NCBI GenBank assembly: GCA_965197795.1
Contig: OZ240228.1
Location: 2,294,001-2,358,000 of the forward strand
From: WHTK01 sp965197795
GTDB taxonomy: Bacteria; Chloroflexota; Dehalococcoidia; DSTF01; WHTK01
DNA length: 64,000 bases
Reading direction: 5' to 3'
Positions 1 to 7,732 of the stretch are shown one piece after another. How positions within the stretch are numbered: position 1 is the stretch's first letter; the number at the start of each line of letters is the position of its first letter. The notes beneath the pieces are model-generated. The model did no database searches. It was not told where the DNA came from and saw only the letters and a program-made list of their open reading frames with translations. The position numbers and the translations under genes are program-made.

Positions 1-112
1 GGCCTTTGAGGCCACGCGTCGAGTACGTACCGTGCCCGCTGGCGTTGCCACGCCCGATCCGCTTTTTCTTGTGTATGGAACCTGGTACAGGAGACAGTTC
101 GTTCGGCCGCAC
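1..112 (-). CDS. rplO: 50S ribosomal protein L15, N-terminal part (runs off the window)
   Basis: Large-subunit protein L15, last gene visible in the spc run. The frame is too short for routine ORF calling, but reads M-R-P-N-E-L and then a basic segment with GRGNASGHGTYSTRGLKG, the Gly/Arg-rich start typical of L15. I choose a GTG start at 112-110 because it overlaps the rpmD stop by one base (TAGTG), a common coupling arrangement. About 37 codons are present and the rest lies beyond position 1. Confidence 0.9.
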   Translation of the reverse strand, partial: MRPNELSPVPGSIHKKKRIGRGNASGHGTYSTRGLKG

Positions 113-297
113 TACGCCTCCTCCTCTTCCACATCAACCAGGTGGCGGACCGTCAGAATCATGCCGCGATTCGATCGCGTGTCTTCCACCGTAACACTCT
201 GGCGCACGCGGCGCAGTCCCAGGGACTTGACCGTCAACTGCTGATTCCTCTTCTGGCTGATCGGGCTCTTCTTCAAGGTAATTTTGAGCTTCGCCAT
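112..297 (-). CDS. rpmD: 50S ribosomal protein L30
   Basis: Small large-subunit protein, 61 aa, the normal length for bacterial L30. It starts MAKLKITLKKSPI and contains the SLGLRRVRQSV segment characteristic of the family. The last residues are acidic (VEEEEA). It follows rpsE after 2 nt, and its TAG stop overlaps the GTG of rplO, so it is surely co-transcribed with the rest of the ribosomal cluster. Confidence 0.95.
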   Translation of the reverse strand: MAKLKITLKKSPISQKRNQQLTVKSLGLRRVRQSVTVEDTRSNRGMILTVRHLVDVEEEEA

Positions 298-299
298 CT

Positions 300-812
300 C
301 TAGCCCCTGTCGGCAACCGCGGCCAGGCGTCGCTCGCGCTCCTGCTTCGGGTCGCGCAGTGCCATCAGGCCGTTGATCGTTGCCTGCACCACGTTCATCA
401 CGTTGGAGCTGCCCAGCGACTTCGCCAGCACGTCCTTGACTCCGGCCATTTCCAGCACAGCGCGAACGCCACCGCCGGCGATCAGGCCCGTCCCGGGCGC
501 CGCGGGCTTCATCAGTATCTCGGCCGCCTTGAACTTGATGTTCATCGTGTGGGGCAATGTCGCCGTCTCCGTCATCAGCACCTTGATCAGGTTCTTACGC
601 GCGATGTTGGCGCCCTTGCGAATCGCATCCGGTACTTCGTTCGCTTTACCCATGCCGGCGCCAACGTGACCCAGGCGGTCGCCCACCACAACGACCGCGG
701 TGAAGCTGAAGCGGCGTCCGCCCTTCACCACCTTCGCGACGCGGTTGATGTAGACGACCTTCTCCTGGAGCTCGAGGCCGGAGGTGTCGATTCGATCTGC
801 AGCCATTACCAT
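300..812 (-). CDS. rpsE: 30S ribosomal protein S5
   Basis: S5, 170 aa, needed for decoding accuracy and small-subunit assembly. The N-terminal S5 domain shows VVKGGRRFSF followed by VVGDRLGHVGAGMGKA, the hallmark of the family; the C-terminal half contains APGTGLIAGGGVRAVLE. The ATG at 812 is preferred because a GAGGAA ribosome-binding site lies 6 nt upstream; a second ATG two codons later is possible. It sits between rplR and rpmD in the usual spc order. Confidence 0.96.
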   Translation of the reverse strand: MVMAADRIDTSGLELQEKVVYINRVAKVVKGGRRFSFTAVVVVGDRLGHVGAGMGKANEVPDAIRKGANIARKNLIKVLMTETATLPHTMNIKFKAAEILMKPAAPGTGLIAGGGVRAVLEMAGVKDVLAKSLGSSNVMNVVQATINGLMALRDPKQERERRLAAVADRG

Positions 813-825
813 TCGGATTTCCTCA

Positions 826-1194
826 TTAGAAGCTTAGACCGCCGGCCCGTGCCGCTTCCGCCAGCGCCTTGATGCGGCCGTGGAAGGGATAGCCGCCGCG
901 GTCGAAAACCACCTGGCTGACGCCCTTCTGCTTGGCGCGCTCCGCCACCAGACTGCCGACCAGCGTCGCCACATCCGACTTCTTCTTGCCGCTCGATTGG
1001 GACGCGACGTCTTTCTCGAGGTCCGATGCCGCGACTATCGTCACCCGCGCCGCGTCGTCGATCACCTGCGCGTAGATATGCGACAGGCTGCGGAAAACGC
1101 AGAGTCGCGGCTTCGCGGCTGTCCCCTCGACACGGCGCCGGACGCGTGCGTGACGCCGGATTCGCGCCGCGCGAGTGGTTGCGCTCTTCTTCAT
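826..1194 (-). CDS. rplR: 50S ribosomal protein L18
   Basis: L18, 122 aa, the 5S rRNA-binding protein of the central protuberance. The basic N-terminus (RHARVRRRVEGTAAKPRLCV) leads into FRSLSHIYAQVIDD, a typical L18 core, and the C-terminus ends in FDRGGYPFHGRIKALAEAAR, which is strongly conserved. It begins 2 nt after rplF and precedes rpsE by 13 nt. A longer frame starting inside rplF reads a different phase and is not this protein. Confidence 0.96.
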   Translation of the reverse strand: MKKSATTRAARIRRHARVRRRVEGTAAKPRLCVFRSLSHIYAQVIDDAARVTIVAASDLEKDVASQSSGKKKSDVATLVGSLVAERAKQKGVSQVVFDRGGYPFHGRIKALAEAARAGGLSF

Positions 1195-1196
1195 TC

Positions 1197-1736
1197 CTAG
1201 CGGCCCTTGCCTGACTTGCCCGCCTTGCGACGGACATACTCACCTTGATACCGGATGCCCTTGCCCAGGTACGGCTCCGGCGGACGTCGCTTGCGAATAT
1301 CGGCGGCGATCCGGCCAACGAGCTCTCGGTCGAAACCCGAGATCGTCACACGCGGCCCTTCCACCGTGAAGGAGATACCCTCCGGAGCCGCAACTTCTAC
1401 CGGGTGTGAGAATCCCAGCGCCAGCACCAGGGTTGATCCCTGCATCTGCGCGCGGTAACCGACTCCCACCAGCTCCAGTGTCTTACTGAAGCCGTCCGAG
1501 ACGCCAACCACCATGTTCGAGAGCAGCGCACGGGTCAGGCCGTGCATCGCCCGCTCGCGCGGCTGGTCGTTGGGTCGCGTCACCAGTAGTTGGGCGTCTT
1601 CCAGGTGCAGCCTCACTTCTGGCACTACTTCGCGCTCCAGACTGCCCTTGGGGCCCGTGACGCGGATGTGACGGCCGTCGATTTCGACTTTCACCGATGA
1701 TGGTACCGGGATCGGCGCTCTACCTACTCGTGACAT
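1197..1736 (-). CDS. rplF: 50S ribosomal protein L6
   Basis: L6, 179 aa, with two repeated alpha/beta domains near the GTPase centre. It starts MSRVGRAPIPVP and the first domain has VTGPKGSLEREV. The C-terminal domain carries the conserved PEPYLGKGIRYQGEYVRRKAGK signature. Length is normal. It is 3 nt downstream of rpsH and 2 nt upstream of rplR, so translation is probably coupled along the run. Confidence 0.97.
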   Translation of the reverse strand: MSRVGRAPIPVPSSVKVEIDGRHIRVTGPKGSLEREVVPEVRLHLEDAQLLVTRPNDQPRERAMHGLTRALLSNMVVGVSDGFSKTLELVGVGYRAQMQGSTLVLALGFSHPVEVAAPEGISFTVEGPRVTISGFDRELVGRIAADIRKRRPPEPYLGKGIRYQGEYVRRKAGKSGKGR

Positions 1737-1739
1737 GGC

Positions 1740-2138
1740 TCACCATACATAGCAAAGAATTTCGCCGCCAATTGCCTTCTGGCGAGCGTGCTGGCCGGTC
1801 ATGACTCCCTCTGGAGTCGAAAGAATCGCTACTCCCAGGCCGCCAAGAACCCGCGGGATCTCGCGCTTCTGGACGTAGACCCGCAGGCCCGGCTTGCTGA
1901 CTCGCTTGATGCCTGAAAGCACCGGTTCCTTGCGCCCCGTATAGCTCAGGTCGATCTTCAGCATCGAGCGCGGCACCTCTTCAGAAACCTGAAAGTCGCG
2001 GATGAAGCCCTCATCCTTGAGCACCCTGGCGATGGCCACCTTGATCTTGGAAGACGGCATCTGGACGTTGTCATGCTTGGCCGAAACGCCGTTCCGGATG
2101 CGTGTCAGCATGTCAGCGATGGGATCGGTCATCGTCAC
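1740..2138 (-). CDS. rpsH: 30S ribosomal protein S8
   Basis: S8, 132 aa, a primary 16S rRNA-binding protein. It shows the N-terminal DPIADMLTRIRNG motif and ends in STPEGVMTGQHARQKAIGGE followed by ILCYVW, the standard S8 C-terminus. In well-studied bacteria S8 is also the translational repressor of the spc operon; whether that applies here is not visible. Twelve bases separate it from rpsN. Confidence 0.97.
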   Translation of the reverse strand: MTMTDPIADMLTRIRNGVSAKHDNVQMPSSKIKVAIARVLKDEGFIRDFQVSEEVPRSMLKIDLSYTGRKEPVLSGIKRVSKPGLRVYVQKREIPRVLGGLGVAILSTPEGVMTGQHARQKAIGGEILCYVW

Positions 2139-2150
2139 GCTAATTGCCCC

Positions 2151-2336
2151 CTACCAACTCGACTTCGTAACGCCGGGAATTTGACCCTCGAGTGCCAGCT
2201 TGCGGAAGCAGATGCGGCACATCGCAAACATACGCATGTAGCCGCGCGGCCGGCCGCACAGTCTGCAGCGGTTGCGCTTGCGGACCGGGTATCGCGGCGT
2301 CCGGTTGCCTTTGACGATCATCGATATCTTGGCCAC
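2151..2336 (-). CDS. rpsN: 30S ribosomal protein S14, zinc-binding short form
   Basis: Short type Z S14, 61 aa. Cys24, Cys27, Cys40 and Cys43 form C-x2-C-x12-C-x2-C, the zinc-binding ribbon found in Gram-positive-type, Chloroflexota and archaeal S14, as opposed to the roughly 100-aa zinc-free form of proteobacteria. The C-terminus GQIPGVTKSSW is typical. It lies between rplE (3 nt) and rpsH, the usual place. Confidence 0.97.
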   Translation of the reverse strand: MAKISMIVKGNRTPRYPVRKRNRCRLCGRPRGYMRMFAMCRICFRKLALEGQIPGVTKSSW

Positions 2337-2339
2337 GTT

Positions 2340-2918
2340 TTATCTCCCGTCGGCTCTGGTGAACGGCATGCCAAGCAGTTCGAGCAGGCGCTTGCCTTCT
2401 TCGTCGTTGCGCGCCGAGGTGCCAATGTTGATCTGCATACCGCGAATGCGGTCGATCTGGTCGTAATCGATTTCCGGGAAGATCAGCTGTTCTCGCACGC
2501 CCAGGCTGTAGTTTCCACGCCCGTCGAACGCCTCAGACGGGCAGCCGCGGAAGTCCCGGATGCGGGGCAGCGCCGCGTTGACCAGCCGGTCGAAAAACTC
2601 GTACATTCGCTGGCCGCGCAGCGTCACCATCACGCCAATCGGCATGCCTTCTCGCAAGCGGAAGTTGGCGATCGACTTCTTCGAGCGCGTGATCACCGGC
2701 TTTTGGCCCGTGATCGTCGCTATGTCGGCCGAAGCCGTATCCAGCGCACGCGCATTCTCGCGGGCTTCGCCCAGACCGATATTCAGAACGATCTTCGTGA
2801 GCTTCGGCACCTCCATGACGTTGGCGTAGTTGAACTCACGCTGCAGCGTCGGATACGCCTGCTCCTGGTAGAGGTCTCTGACTCGAATTGCTACGTCGCT
2901 AGTCAATGTCGGCCCCAC
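2340..2918 (-). CDS. rplE: 50S ribosomal protein L5
   Basis: L5, 192 aa, binds 5S rRNA and contacts the P-site tRNA. Conserved segments are LTKIVLNIGLGEA, TGQKPVITRSKKSIANFRLR and GMQINIGTSARNDEEGKRLL. The start is uncertain: the GTG at 2918 overlaps rplX by 20 nt, while an in-frame TTG at 2906 would overlap by 8 nt and has a weak GGGG upstream. Either gives the same functional domain. Confidence 0.95.
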   Translation of the reverse strand: MGPTLTSDVAIRVRDLYQEQAYPTLQREFNYANVMEVPKLTKIVLNIGLGEARENARALDTASADIATITGQKPVITRSKKSIANFRLREGMPIGVMVTLRGQRMYEFFDRLVNAALPRIRDFRGCPSEAFDGRGNYSLGVREQLIFPEIDYDQIDRIRGMQINIGTSARNDEEGKRLLELLGMPFTRADGR

Positions 2919-3225
2919 AACGTTTGCACACCCGCACCTTGACGCCGTCCGGCCGCACGCGACTGCCCGTGCGGGTGGCCTTGTTGCACTCGGAGCACAC
3001 CACCAGGACGTTGGAGACGTGCAGCGGCGCCTCGCGGGTAACCACCGAGCCCGGCACGGGAACGCCGGCTTGCTGTGTCGGGCGCTGGTGCTTCTTCATC
3101 ATGTTGATGCCATCGATAACGATGCGATCCTTCTTTTTGATCACCTCGCGCACCTGGCCCTGCTTGCCGCGGTCCTTGCCGGACCTCACCTCAACCGTGT
3201 CGTTTCGTCGGATGCCGCTCATCAC
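2899..3225 (-). CDS. rplX: 50S ribosomal protein L24 with C-terminal zinc ribbon
   Basis: L24, 108 aa, an assembly initiator of the large subunit. The KOW motif near the N-terminus reads VEVRSGKDRGKQGQVREV. The last 35 residues contain CSECNKATRTG and VCKRCG, two CxxC pairs that probably hold zinc, as in many Gram-positive-type L24 proteins. It overlaps rplN by 4 nt (ATGA), indicating translational coupling. Confidence 0.96.
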   Translation of the reverse strand: MMSGIRRNDTVEVRSGKDRGKQGQVREVIKKKDRIVIDGINMMKKHQRPTQQAGVPVPGSVVTREAPLHVSNVLVVCSECNKATRTGSRVRPDGVKVRVCKRCGADID

Positions 3226-3590
3226 AGGACCTCCGGTGCCAGCGAGACGATCTTCATGTAGTTGCGCTCGCGCAGCTCACGCGCCACCGGCCCGAAGATG
3301 CGCGTACCGCGCGGGTTCTGTGCGTCGGACAGCACCACCGCCGCGTTCTCGTCGAAGCGGATGTAGGAGCCGTCCGGACGGCCGTAGCCCTTGGCGGTTC
3401 TCACCACCACCGCCTTCACGATTTCGCCTTTCTTCACCGCCGAGTTCGGCTGAGCCAGCTTCACCGACGCAACGATCGTGTCGCCGACGCCCGCGTAGCG
3501 GCGTCGCGTGCCGCCCAGCACCTGGATGCACATGATCTCGCGCGCTCCGGAGTTGTCGGCGACCTTGAGGCGGCTGAATTTTTGGATCAT
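3222..3590 (-). CDS. rplN: 50S ribosomal protein L14
   Basis: L14, 122 aa, the normal length, at the subunit interface. It begins MIQKFSRLKVADNSGAREI and has GEIVKAVVVRTAKGYGRPDG, both diagnostic. It overlaps rpsQ upstream and rplX downstream by 4 nt each. Nothing unusual apart from following the abnormally long rpsQ. Confidence 0.97.
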   Translation of the reverse strand: MIQKFSRLKVADNSGAREIMCIQVLGGTRRRYAGVGDTIVASVKLAQPNSAVKKGEIVKAVVVRTAKGYGRPDGSYIRFDENAAVVLSDAQNPRGTRIFGPVARELRERNYMKIVSLAPEVL

Positions 3591-4153
3591 TCCTTGTCGT
3601 CCCCCTCGGTTGATTCTTCCGCAGGGGTCTCTTCGGCTTCGGGAGCCGATTCCGTCTCCGTGGCTGTCTCCTCAGGCTCGGGCGTTGCTTCTGTCTCAGT
3701 CTCAGGGGCAGCCGCTGCCTCTGCTGGTGCGGGCTCAGCAACCTCCGGCATCGCTTCGGCCTGCACCGCGACTTCCGGCGCGGCCGCCTCGGGAGCAGCC
3801 TCGGCTACGGCAGCCGGCGCCGGTTCGGGGCGCTCAGGATGGTATAGGCCTTCCTCGGGCACGCCGATCTCGCGCGGCGCGATGTCGGCGACGTTGCCGC
3901 GTACCAGCGTTTCAGCAATGCGCCAGCGCTTCTCCTTCGAGAGCGGTCGCGTCTCCACGATGCGCACAGTGTCGCCAAGGATCGCGGCGTTTTGCGGGTC
4001 GTGCGCCTTGTAGCGTTTCGTAGCGCGCACGATTTTGTGATAGAGACGGTGCGGGTAGCGCCGCTCCACGGAGACGACCGCCGTCTTCTCCATCTTGACG
4101 CTGACAACCGTCCCGACCATGCTCTTGCGACGCCCTCGCGTGCTCTCGCTCAC
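3587..4153 (-). CDS. rpsQ: 30S ribosomal protein S17 with long acidic C-terminal tail
   Basis: S17, 188 aa, about twice the family length of 80-110. Residues 1-90 are a normal S17 OB fold: RRKSMVGTVVSVKMEKTAVV, HDPQNAAILGDTVRIVETRP and LSKEKRWRI. From about residue 100 the protein becomes a low-complexity tail of Ala, Glu, Pro, Thr and Val ending in EESTEGDDKE, strongly acidic. S3 and L3 in the same operon carry similar tails. The frame is closed by the ATGA overlap with rplN, so the tail is not a missed stop. Confidence 0.95.
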   Translation of the reverse strand: MSESTRGRRKSMVGTVVSVKMEKTAVVSVERRYPHRLYHKIVRATKRYKAHDPQNAAILGDTVRIVETRPLSKEKRWRIAETLVRGNVADIAPREIGVPEEGLYHPERPEPAPAAVAEAAPEAAAPEVAVQAEAMPEVAEPAPAEAAAAPETETEATPEPEETATETESAPEAEETPAEESTEGDDKE

Positions 4154-4374
4154 TCGCTAGCTCCTAGGGTCGCAAGCTCGCGCTGACGCTGTAGCGTCTT
4201 GATGCGCGCGACCTTCTTCTTCGTCTTGCCGATCTCCTTGACGTTCTGAAGCTGCCTCGTTGCGACCTGCAGCCGCAGCGTGAATAGCTGGCGGTATGTG
4301 TCGTCCAGCTCCTTGCTGAGGCGCGCCGCGTCCATGGCGGTCAGCTCATCGAAAGCGTCATTCTTGCCTGCCAT
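4150..4374 (-). CDS. rpmC: 50S ribosomal protein L29
   Basis: L29, 74 aa, at the exit tunnel next to L23. The start is placed at ATG 4374 because it overlaps the rplP stop by one base (TGATG); the longer open frame upstream only shadows rplP. The core LDDTYRQLFTLRLQVATRQL followed by NVKEIGKTKKKVARIKT matches the family's two-helix coiled pattern. Its stop overlaps the start of rpsQ by 4 nt. Confidence 0.95.
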   Translation of the reverse strand: MAGKNDAFDELTAMDAARLSKELDDTYRQLFTLRLQVATRQLQNVKEIGKTKKKVARIKTLQRQRELATLGASE

Positions 4375-4796
4375 CAGGACACACCTTCGAGGATTTTTTC
4401 CTGCACCCGCGTCGAGCAGGGCAGCTTGTGCGACGCCAGTCGCAGTGCTTCCTTGGCAACGTCCTCTCGCACGCCAGCGATTTCGAACAGCATGCGTCCC
4501 GGCCTGACCACGGCGACCCAGCGGTCCACGGGGCCCTTGCCCGAACCCATGCGGACCTCGGCCGGCTTCTTGGTCACTGGCTTGTCCGGGAAAATCCGGA
4601 TCCAGACCTTGCCGCCGCGTCGCAGGTGGTGCGTAATCGCGCGCCGCGCCGCCTCTATCTGGCGGCTGTCGACCCATGCGGCGCTCGTCGCCTGCAATCC
4701 GATGTCGCCGAACGAGATCACGTTGCCGGCGTTGGCCATGCCGCGGCGATGGCCACGGTGGTGCTTGCGGTACTTGACGCGCTTTGGCTGCAGCAT
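4374..4796 (-). CDS. rplP: 50S ribosomal protein L16
   Basis: L16, 140 aa, near the A site and peptidyl-transferase centre. The N-terminus MLQPKRVKYRKHHRG is diagnostic, as are RRGGKVWIRIFPDKPVTKKP and MGSGKGPVDRWVAVV. Length and position (3 nt after rpsC, coupled to rpmC) are standard. Confidence 0.97.
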   Translation of the reverse strand: MLQPKRVKYRKHHRGHRRGMANAGNVISFGDIGLQATSAAWVDSRQIEAARRAITHHLRRGGKVWIRIFPDKPVTKKPAEVRMGSGKGPVDRWVAVVRPGRMLFEIAGVREDVAKEALRLASHKLPCSTRVQEKILEGVS

Positions 4797-4799
4797 CTG

Positions 4800-5957
4800 C
4801 TAGGCCTCCCCGCTTCCTGAAGTCTCTTCCGATACCGTTGGCTCCGTCGCGGCAGCCTCGGGAGCTGGCTCCGGCTCAGCCGGTGCCGTCTCGGCCGCGG
4901 CCGCCTCAGGCTCGGACGATGCTGGTTCGACCGGTTCGACCGGAGCCGTCTCGGCAGCAGCTACCGGCTCCGCTGGTGCTGTCACGGCCGGGGGTTCTGC
5001 GGCCGCAACCGGGGCCGTCTCGGCCGCAGGTTCAGCGGGCTCAACCGGGGCTGCCTCGGCCGCGGGTGTAGCGGGCTCAACCGGAGCCGTCTCGGCCGCG
5101 GGTTCAGCCTCCGCCGCCACCGGGGCTACCTCGGCCACGGGTGCGGCGGGCTCAACCGGAGCCGTCTCGGCCGCGGGTTCAGCCTCCGCCACCACCGGGG
5201 CTACCTCGGCCACGGGTGCGGCGAGCGCAACCGGAGCCGTCGCGACGGCGGCAGTTGCAACCGGGGTTGCGGGAGCAGCCGGCGCGGGAGGTAGGCTCGT
5301 GTCTTCCTCACCGGCGCGAGCGGCGCTCGGCTCGGGCATGATATCGCCGCGATAGATCCAGGCCTTGACGCCGATACGTCCGAACGTGGTCGCCGCTTCA
5401 GCTTGGCCGAAGTCGACGTCAGCGCGCAGCGTGTGCAGTGGCACGCGGCCGTCTTTCTCGGTCTCGCGGCGCGACATCTCAGAACCGCCGAGCCTGCCGC
5501 CGACCTGGATTTTCACGCCGCGCGCGCCACGCTGCATCGTGCGCGTCACTGCCTGTTTCATGGCACGGCGAAAGGCCACACGCCGCTCCAGCTGGTCCGC
5601 CACGCTGCGCGCTACCAGGTACGCATCCAGCTCCGGCTGCCGGATCTCGACGATGTTGACCCGGACGCGGCGGCCCGTCGTTTTCTCGAGGTCGCCCCGC
5701 AGCTCGTCCACCTTCTGACCGCCCCGGCCGATGACGATGCCCGGCTTCGCCGTGTGGATCGTGACGATGACCTGGTTCGCGTTGCGTTCCAGCTCCACGC
5801 GGGATACCGCGGCGTCTGACAGGCGCGCCAAGATCATCTTGCGCAGCCCCAGGTCTTCGTGCAGCAGTTCCGTGTAGTTCTTGTCCGCGTACCACGTGCT
5901 CTGCCAGGGATACAGGATCCCCAGGCGGTAGCCGATCGGGTGCGTTTTGTGGCCCAT
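4800..5957 (-). CDS. rpsC: 30S ribosomal protein S3 with about 160-residue low-complexity tail
   Basis: S3, 385 aa, against a usual 210-240. The start MGHKTHPIGYRLG at 5957 is chosen because the longer frame overlaps rplV and adds non-homologous residues. The body has the KH domain with IVIGRGGQKVDELR (about 70-85) and the C-terminal S3 domain ending near TTFGRIGVKAWIYRGDIMPE (about 215-235). After that comes an Ala/Pro/Glu/Val tail with a 25-residue repeat based on APVAEVAPV-AEAEPAAETA, ending ETSGSGEA. S3 is part of the mRNA entry helicase, so the tail would lie on the solvent side of the head. Confidence 0.95.
   Translation of the reverse strand: MGHKTHPIGYRLGILYPWQSTWYADKNYTELLHEDLGLRKMILARLSDAAVSRVELERNANQVIVTIHTAKPGIVIGRGGQKVDELRGDLEKTTGRRVRVNIVEIRQPELDAYLVARSVADQLERRVAFRRAMKQAVTRTMQRGARGVKIQVGGRLGGSEMSRRETEKDGRVPLHTLRADVDFGQAEAATTFGRIGVKAWIYRGDIMPEPSAARAGEEDTSLPPAPAAPATPVATAAVATAPVALAAPVAEVAPVVAEAEPAAETAPVEPAAPVAEVAPVAAEAEPAAETAPVEPATPAAEAAPVEPAEPAAETAPVAAAEPPAVTAPAEPVAAAETAPVEPVEPASSEPEAAAAETAPAEPEPAPEAAATEPTVSEETSGSGEA
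5081..5230 (-). repeat. 75-bp tandem duplication in the rpsC tail
   Basis: Two nearly identical 75-bp units, the second beginning at 5156, encode two copies of a 25-residue Ala/Glu/Pro/Val block. They differ by only a few bases, so the duplication is recent relative to the rest of the tail. Shorter, more diverged copies continue towards 4850. Confidence 0.85.
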
Positions 5958-5959
5958 AC

Positions 5960-6295
5960 TTATGCCCCGTCTTCCACGACTATCGTCACGTGCGCGTAGC
6001 GACGCACCCACGGTTTGGGGCGCCCGCGAGCGCCTGCCCGGTAGCGCTTCAGCCGCGTGCCCTCATCGGCCCAGGCTGCCTTGACGCGCAGATCGTCCGG
6101 CGAAAGCTGGTAGTTGTTCTCCGCGTTGGCCGCCGCCGAGCGCACGATCTTCTCTACCTTGCGCGCCACCGGCATCGGTGCGTTGCGCAGGATCGCGACG
6201 GCTTCGTCCACCCGGCGGCCCTTGATCGGCTCCAGCAATAGACGCACCTTTCGCGGCGATATGCGGAGGTTAGAAGCCTTCGCCTGTACTTCCAC
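5960..6295 (-). CDS. rplV: 50S ribosomal protein L22
   Basis: L22, 111 aa, lines the exit tunnel. It starts MEVQAKASNLRISPRKVRLL and ends with the conserved tunnel hairpin and C-terminus RYRAGARGRPKPWVRRYAHV. It is 2 nt upstream of rpsC and starts directly at the rpsS stop. Length is standard. Confidence 0.97.
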   Translation of the reverse strand: MEVQAKASNLRISPRKVRLLLEPIKGRRVDEAVAILRNAPMPVARKVEKIVRSAAANAENNYQLSPDDLRVKAAWADEGTRLKRYRAGARGRPKPWVRRYAHVTIVVEDGA

Positions 6296-6586
6296 CTATA
6301 GCCTCCGTACCTGGGTCGTGCGCTCCGACCGGCCCGCGTGACCACGGAACGTCCGCGTCATCGCGAATTCACCCAGACGGTGGCCCACCATGTTCTCGGT
6401 GATGAACACCGGTACGTGGCGGCGCCCATCGTGTACCGCGATCGTCATGCCAACCATCTCCGGCATGATCGTCGAGGCGCGTGACCACGTCCGGATCACG
6501 GTTCGTGCGCTCGTACGCTGCAGCGCCTCAACCTTCTTGAGCAGCTTGGCGTCGATGAACGGGCCCTTCTTGGTGGATCGCGACAC
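6296..6586 (-). CDS. rpsS: 30S ribosomal protein S19
   Basis: S19, 96 aa, in the head of the small subunit. It begins MSRSTKKGPFIDAKLLKKVE and contains FITENMVGHRLGEFAMTRTF with RGHAG at the end, all diagnostic. It follows rplB after 11 nt and abuts rplV. Confidence 0.97.
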   Translation of the reverse strand: MSRSTKKGPFIDAKLLKKVEALQRTSARTVIRTWSRASTIMPEMVGMTIAVHDGRRHVPVFITENMVGHRLGEFAMTRTFRGHAGRSERTTQVRRL

Positions 6587-6597
6587 TCGCTATCTCC

Positions 6598-7425
6598 CTA
6601 CTGGTAGCGTCGCCGGACGATCAGCCGGTCGCTCTGCTTCTTGCCGCGCGTCCTGTAGCCCAGGGTTGGCTTGCCCCACGGCGTCTTCGGTCCTGGGTGA
6701 CCAATTGGTGACTTGCCCTCGCCGCCGCCGTGCGGATGGTCGACAGGGTTCATCGCTGAGCCGCGAACCTGCGGCCTGCGGCCCTTGTGGCGGATGCGGC
6801 CGGCCTTGCCCAGCTTCACCAGCTGGTGCTCCGGGTTACTCACCTGGCCCACTGTGGCCATGCAGTCGGCCGGAACCCGCCTCATCTCCCCCGACGGTAG
6901 GCGAAGCAGGCAGTATTTCTCCTCTTTCGCCATGAGCTGCGCCGAACCGCCGGCGCTGCGCACGATTTGGCCGCCGCGGCCGACGATCATCTCGATGTTA
7001 TGCACCACGGTGCCGGACGGCATACTGCGCAGCGGCAGCGCGTTCCCGACGCGTATTTCCGATGTCGGACCCGCCTGGATCATCGCGCCGACCTCGAGGC
7101 CGGTAGGCGCCAGGATGTAGCGCTTGTCGCCGTCGCGGTAGTGCACCAGCGCGATGCGAGCCGTGCGATTGGGGTCGTACTCGATCGCCGCCACCTTGCC
7201 GGGCACGCCGGTCTTGTCACGCTTGAAATCGATGATGCGCAGCTTGCGGCGGGCGCCGCCGCCGCGGTGACGTACCGTGATCTTGCCGGAGTTGTTGCGA
7301 CCCGCCATCCGCTTCTTGAAGACGGTCAGCGACTTTTCCGGCTTCTTCTTTGTGATCTCGCTGAAGGTGTAGCCGCTGGCCCCGCGCATGCCGGGAGAGG
7401 TTGGCTTGAACTGTTTTACCGGCAC
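6598..7425 (-). CDS. rplB: 50S ribosomal protein L2
   Basis: L2, 275 aa, required for subunit association and the peptidyl-transferase centre. I use a GTG start at 7425 giving (M)PVKQFKPTSPGMRG, one base after the rplW stop; the longer frame only shadows rplW. Key motifs are KKRMAGRNNSGKITVRHRGG near residue 45 and, near the C-terminus, RGSAMNPVDHPHGGGEGKSP, which holds the conserved histidine of the L2 active region. Confidence 0.97.
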   Translation of the reverse strand: MPVKQFKPTSPGMRGASGYTFSEITKKKPEKSLTVFKKRMAGRNNSGKITVRHRGGGARRKLRIIDFKRDKTGVPGKVAAIEYDPNRTARIALVHYRDGDKRYILAPTGLEVGAMIQAGPTSEIRVGNALPLRSMPSGTVVHNIEMIVGRGGQIVRSAGGSAQLMAKEEKYCLLRLPSGEMRRVPADCMATVGQVSNPEHQLVKLGKAGRIRHKGRRPQVRGSAMNPVDHPHGGGEGKSPIGHPGPKTPWGKPTLGYRTRGKKQSDRLIVRRRYQ

Positions 7426-7426
7426 T

Positions 7427-7732
7427 CTACACTCCCTCGAACAGCTCGATGTGGTCGTCCGCCGCCAGCGTGACGATCGCTTTCTTCCAATCCGGCGCCT
7501 GAGTCGCGCGGCGCCCAAAGCGGCGGCCGCCGCGGCGCTTGCCCTTCATCACGATTACGTTGACGGCCGTCACGTTCACCTCGAACGCCTTCTCGACCGC
7601 TTCCTTGATCTGCGGCTTGTTGGCGCGGAAGTCGACCTCGAAGATGTACTTGTTCGCCGCCGACAGCGCCGTACTCTTCTCGGTGACCAGCGGCCGCCGG
7701 ATTATCGTGTACGGGCTTATCGCCTTATCCAT
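7427..7732 (-). CDS. rplW: 50S ribosomal protein L23
   Basis: L23, 101 aa, at the tunnel exit and docking site for trigger factor and SRP. It shows IIRRPLVTEKSTALSAANKY and FEVNVTAVNVIVMKGKRRGG, diagnostic of the family. It overlaps rplD by 8 nt and is separated from the rplB GTG by one base. Confidence 0.96.
   Translation of the reverse strand: MDKAISPYTIIRRPLVTEKSTALSAANKYIFEVDFRANKPQIKEAVEKAFEVNVTAVNVIVMKGKRRGGRRFGRRATQAPDWKKAIVTLAADDHIELFEGV

Noticed and set aside
4150..4677. 175-codon frame over rpmC and rplP
   Set aside because: Only its last 74 codons are L29; the rest is an out-of-phase reading of rplP.
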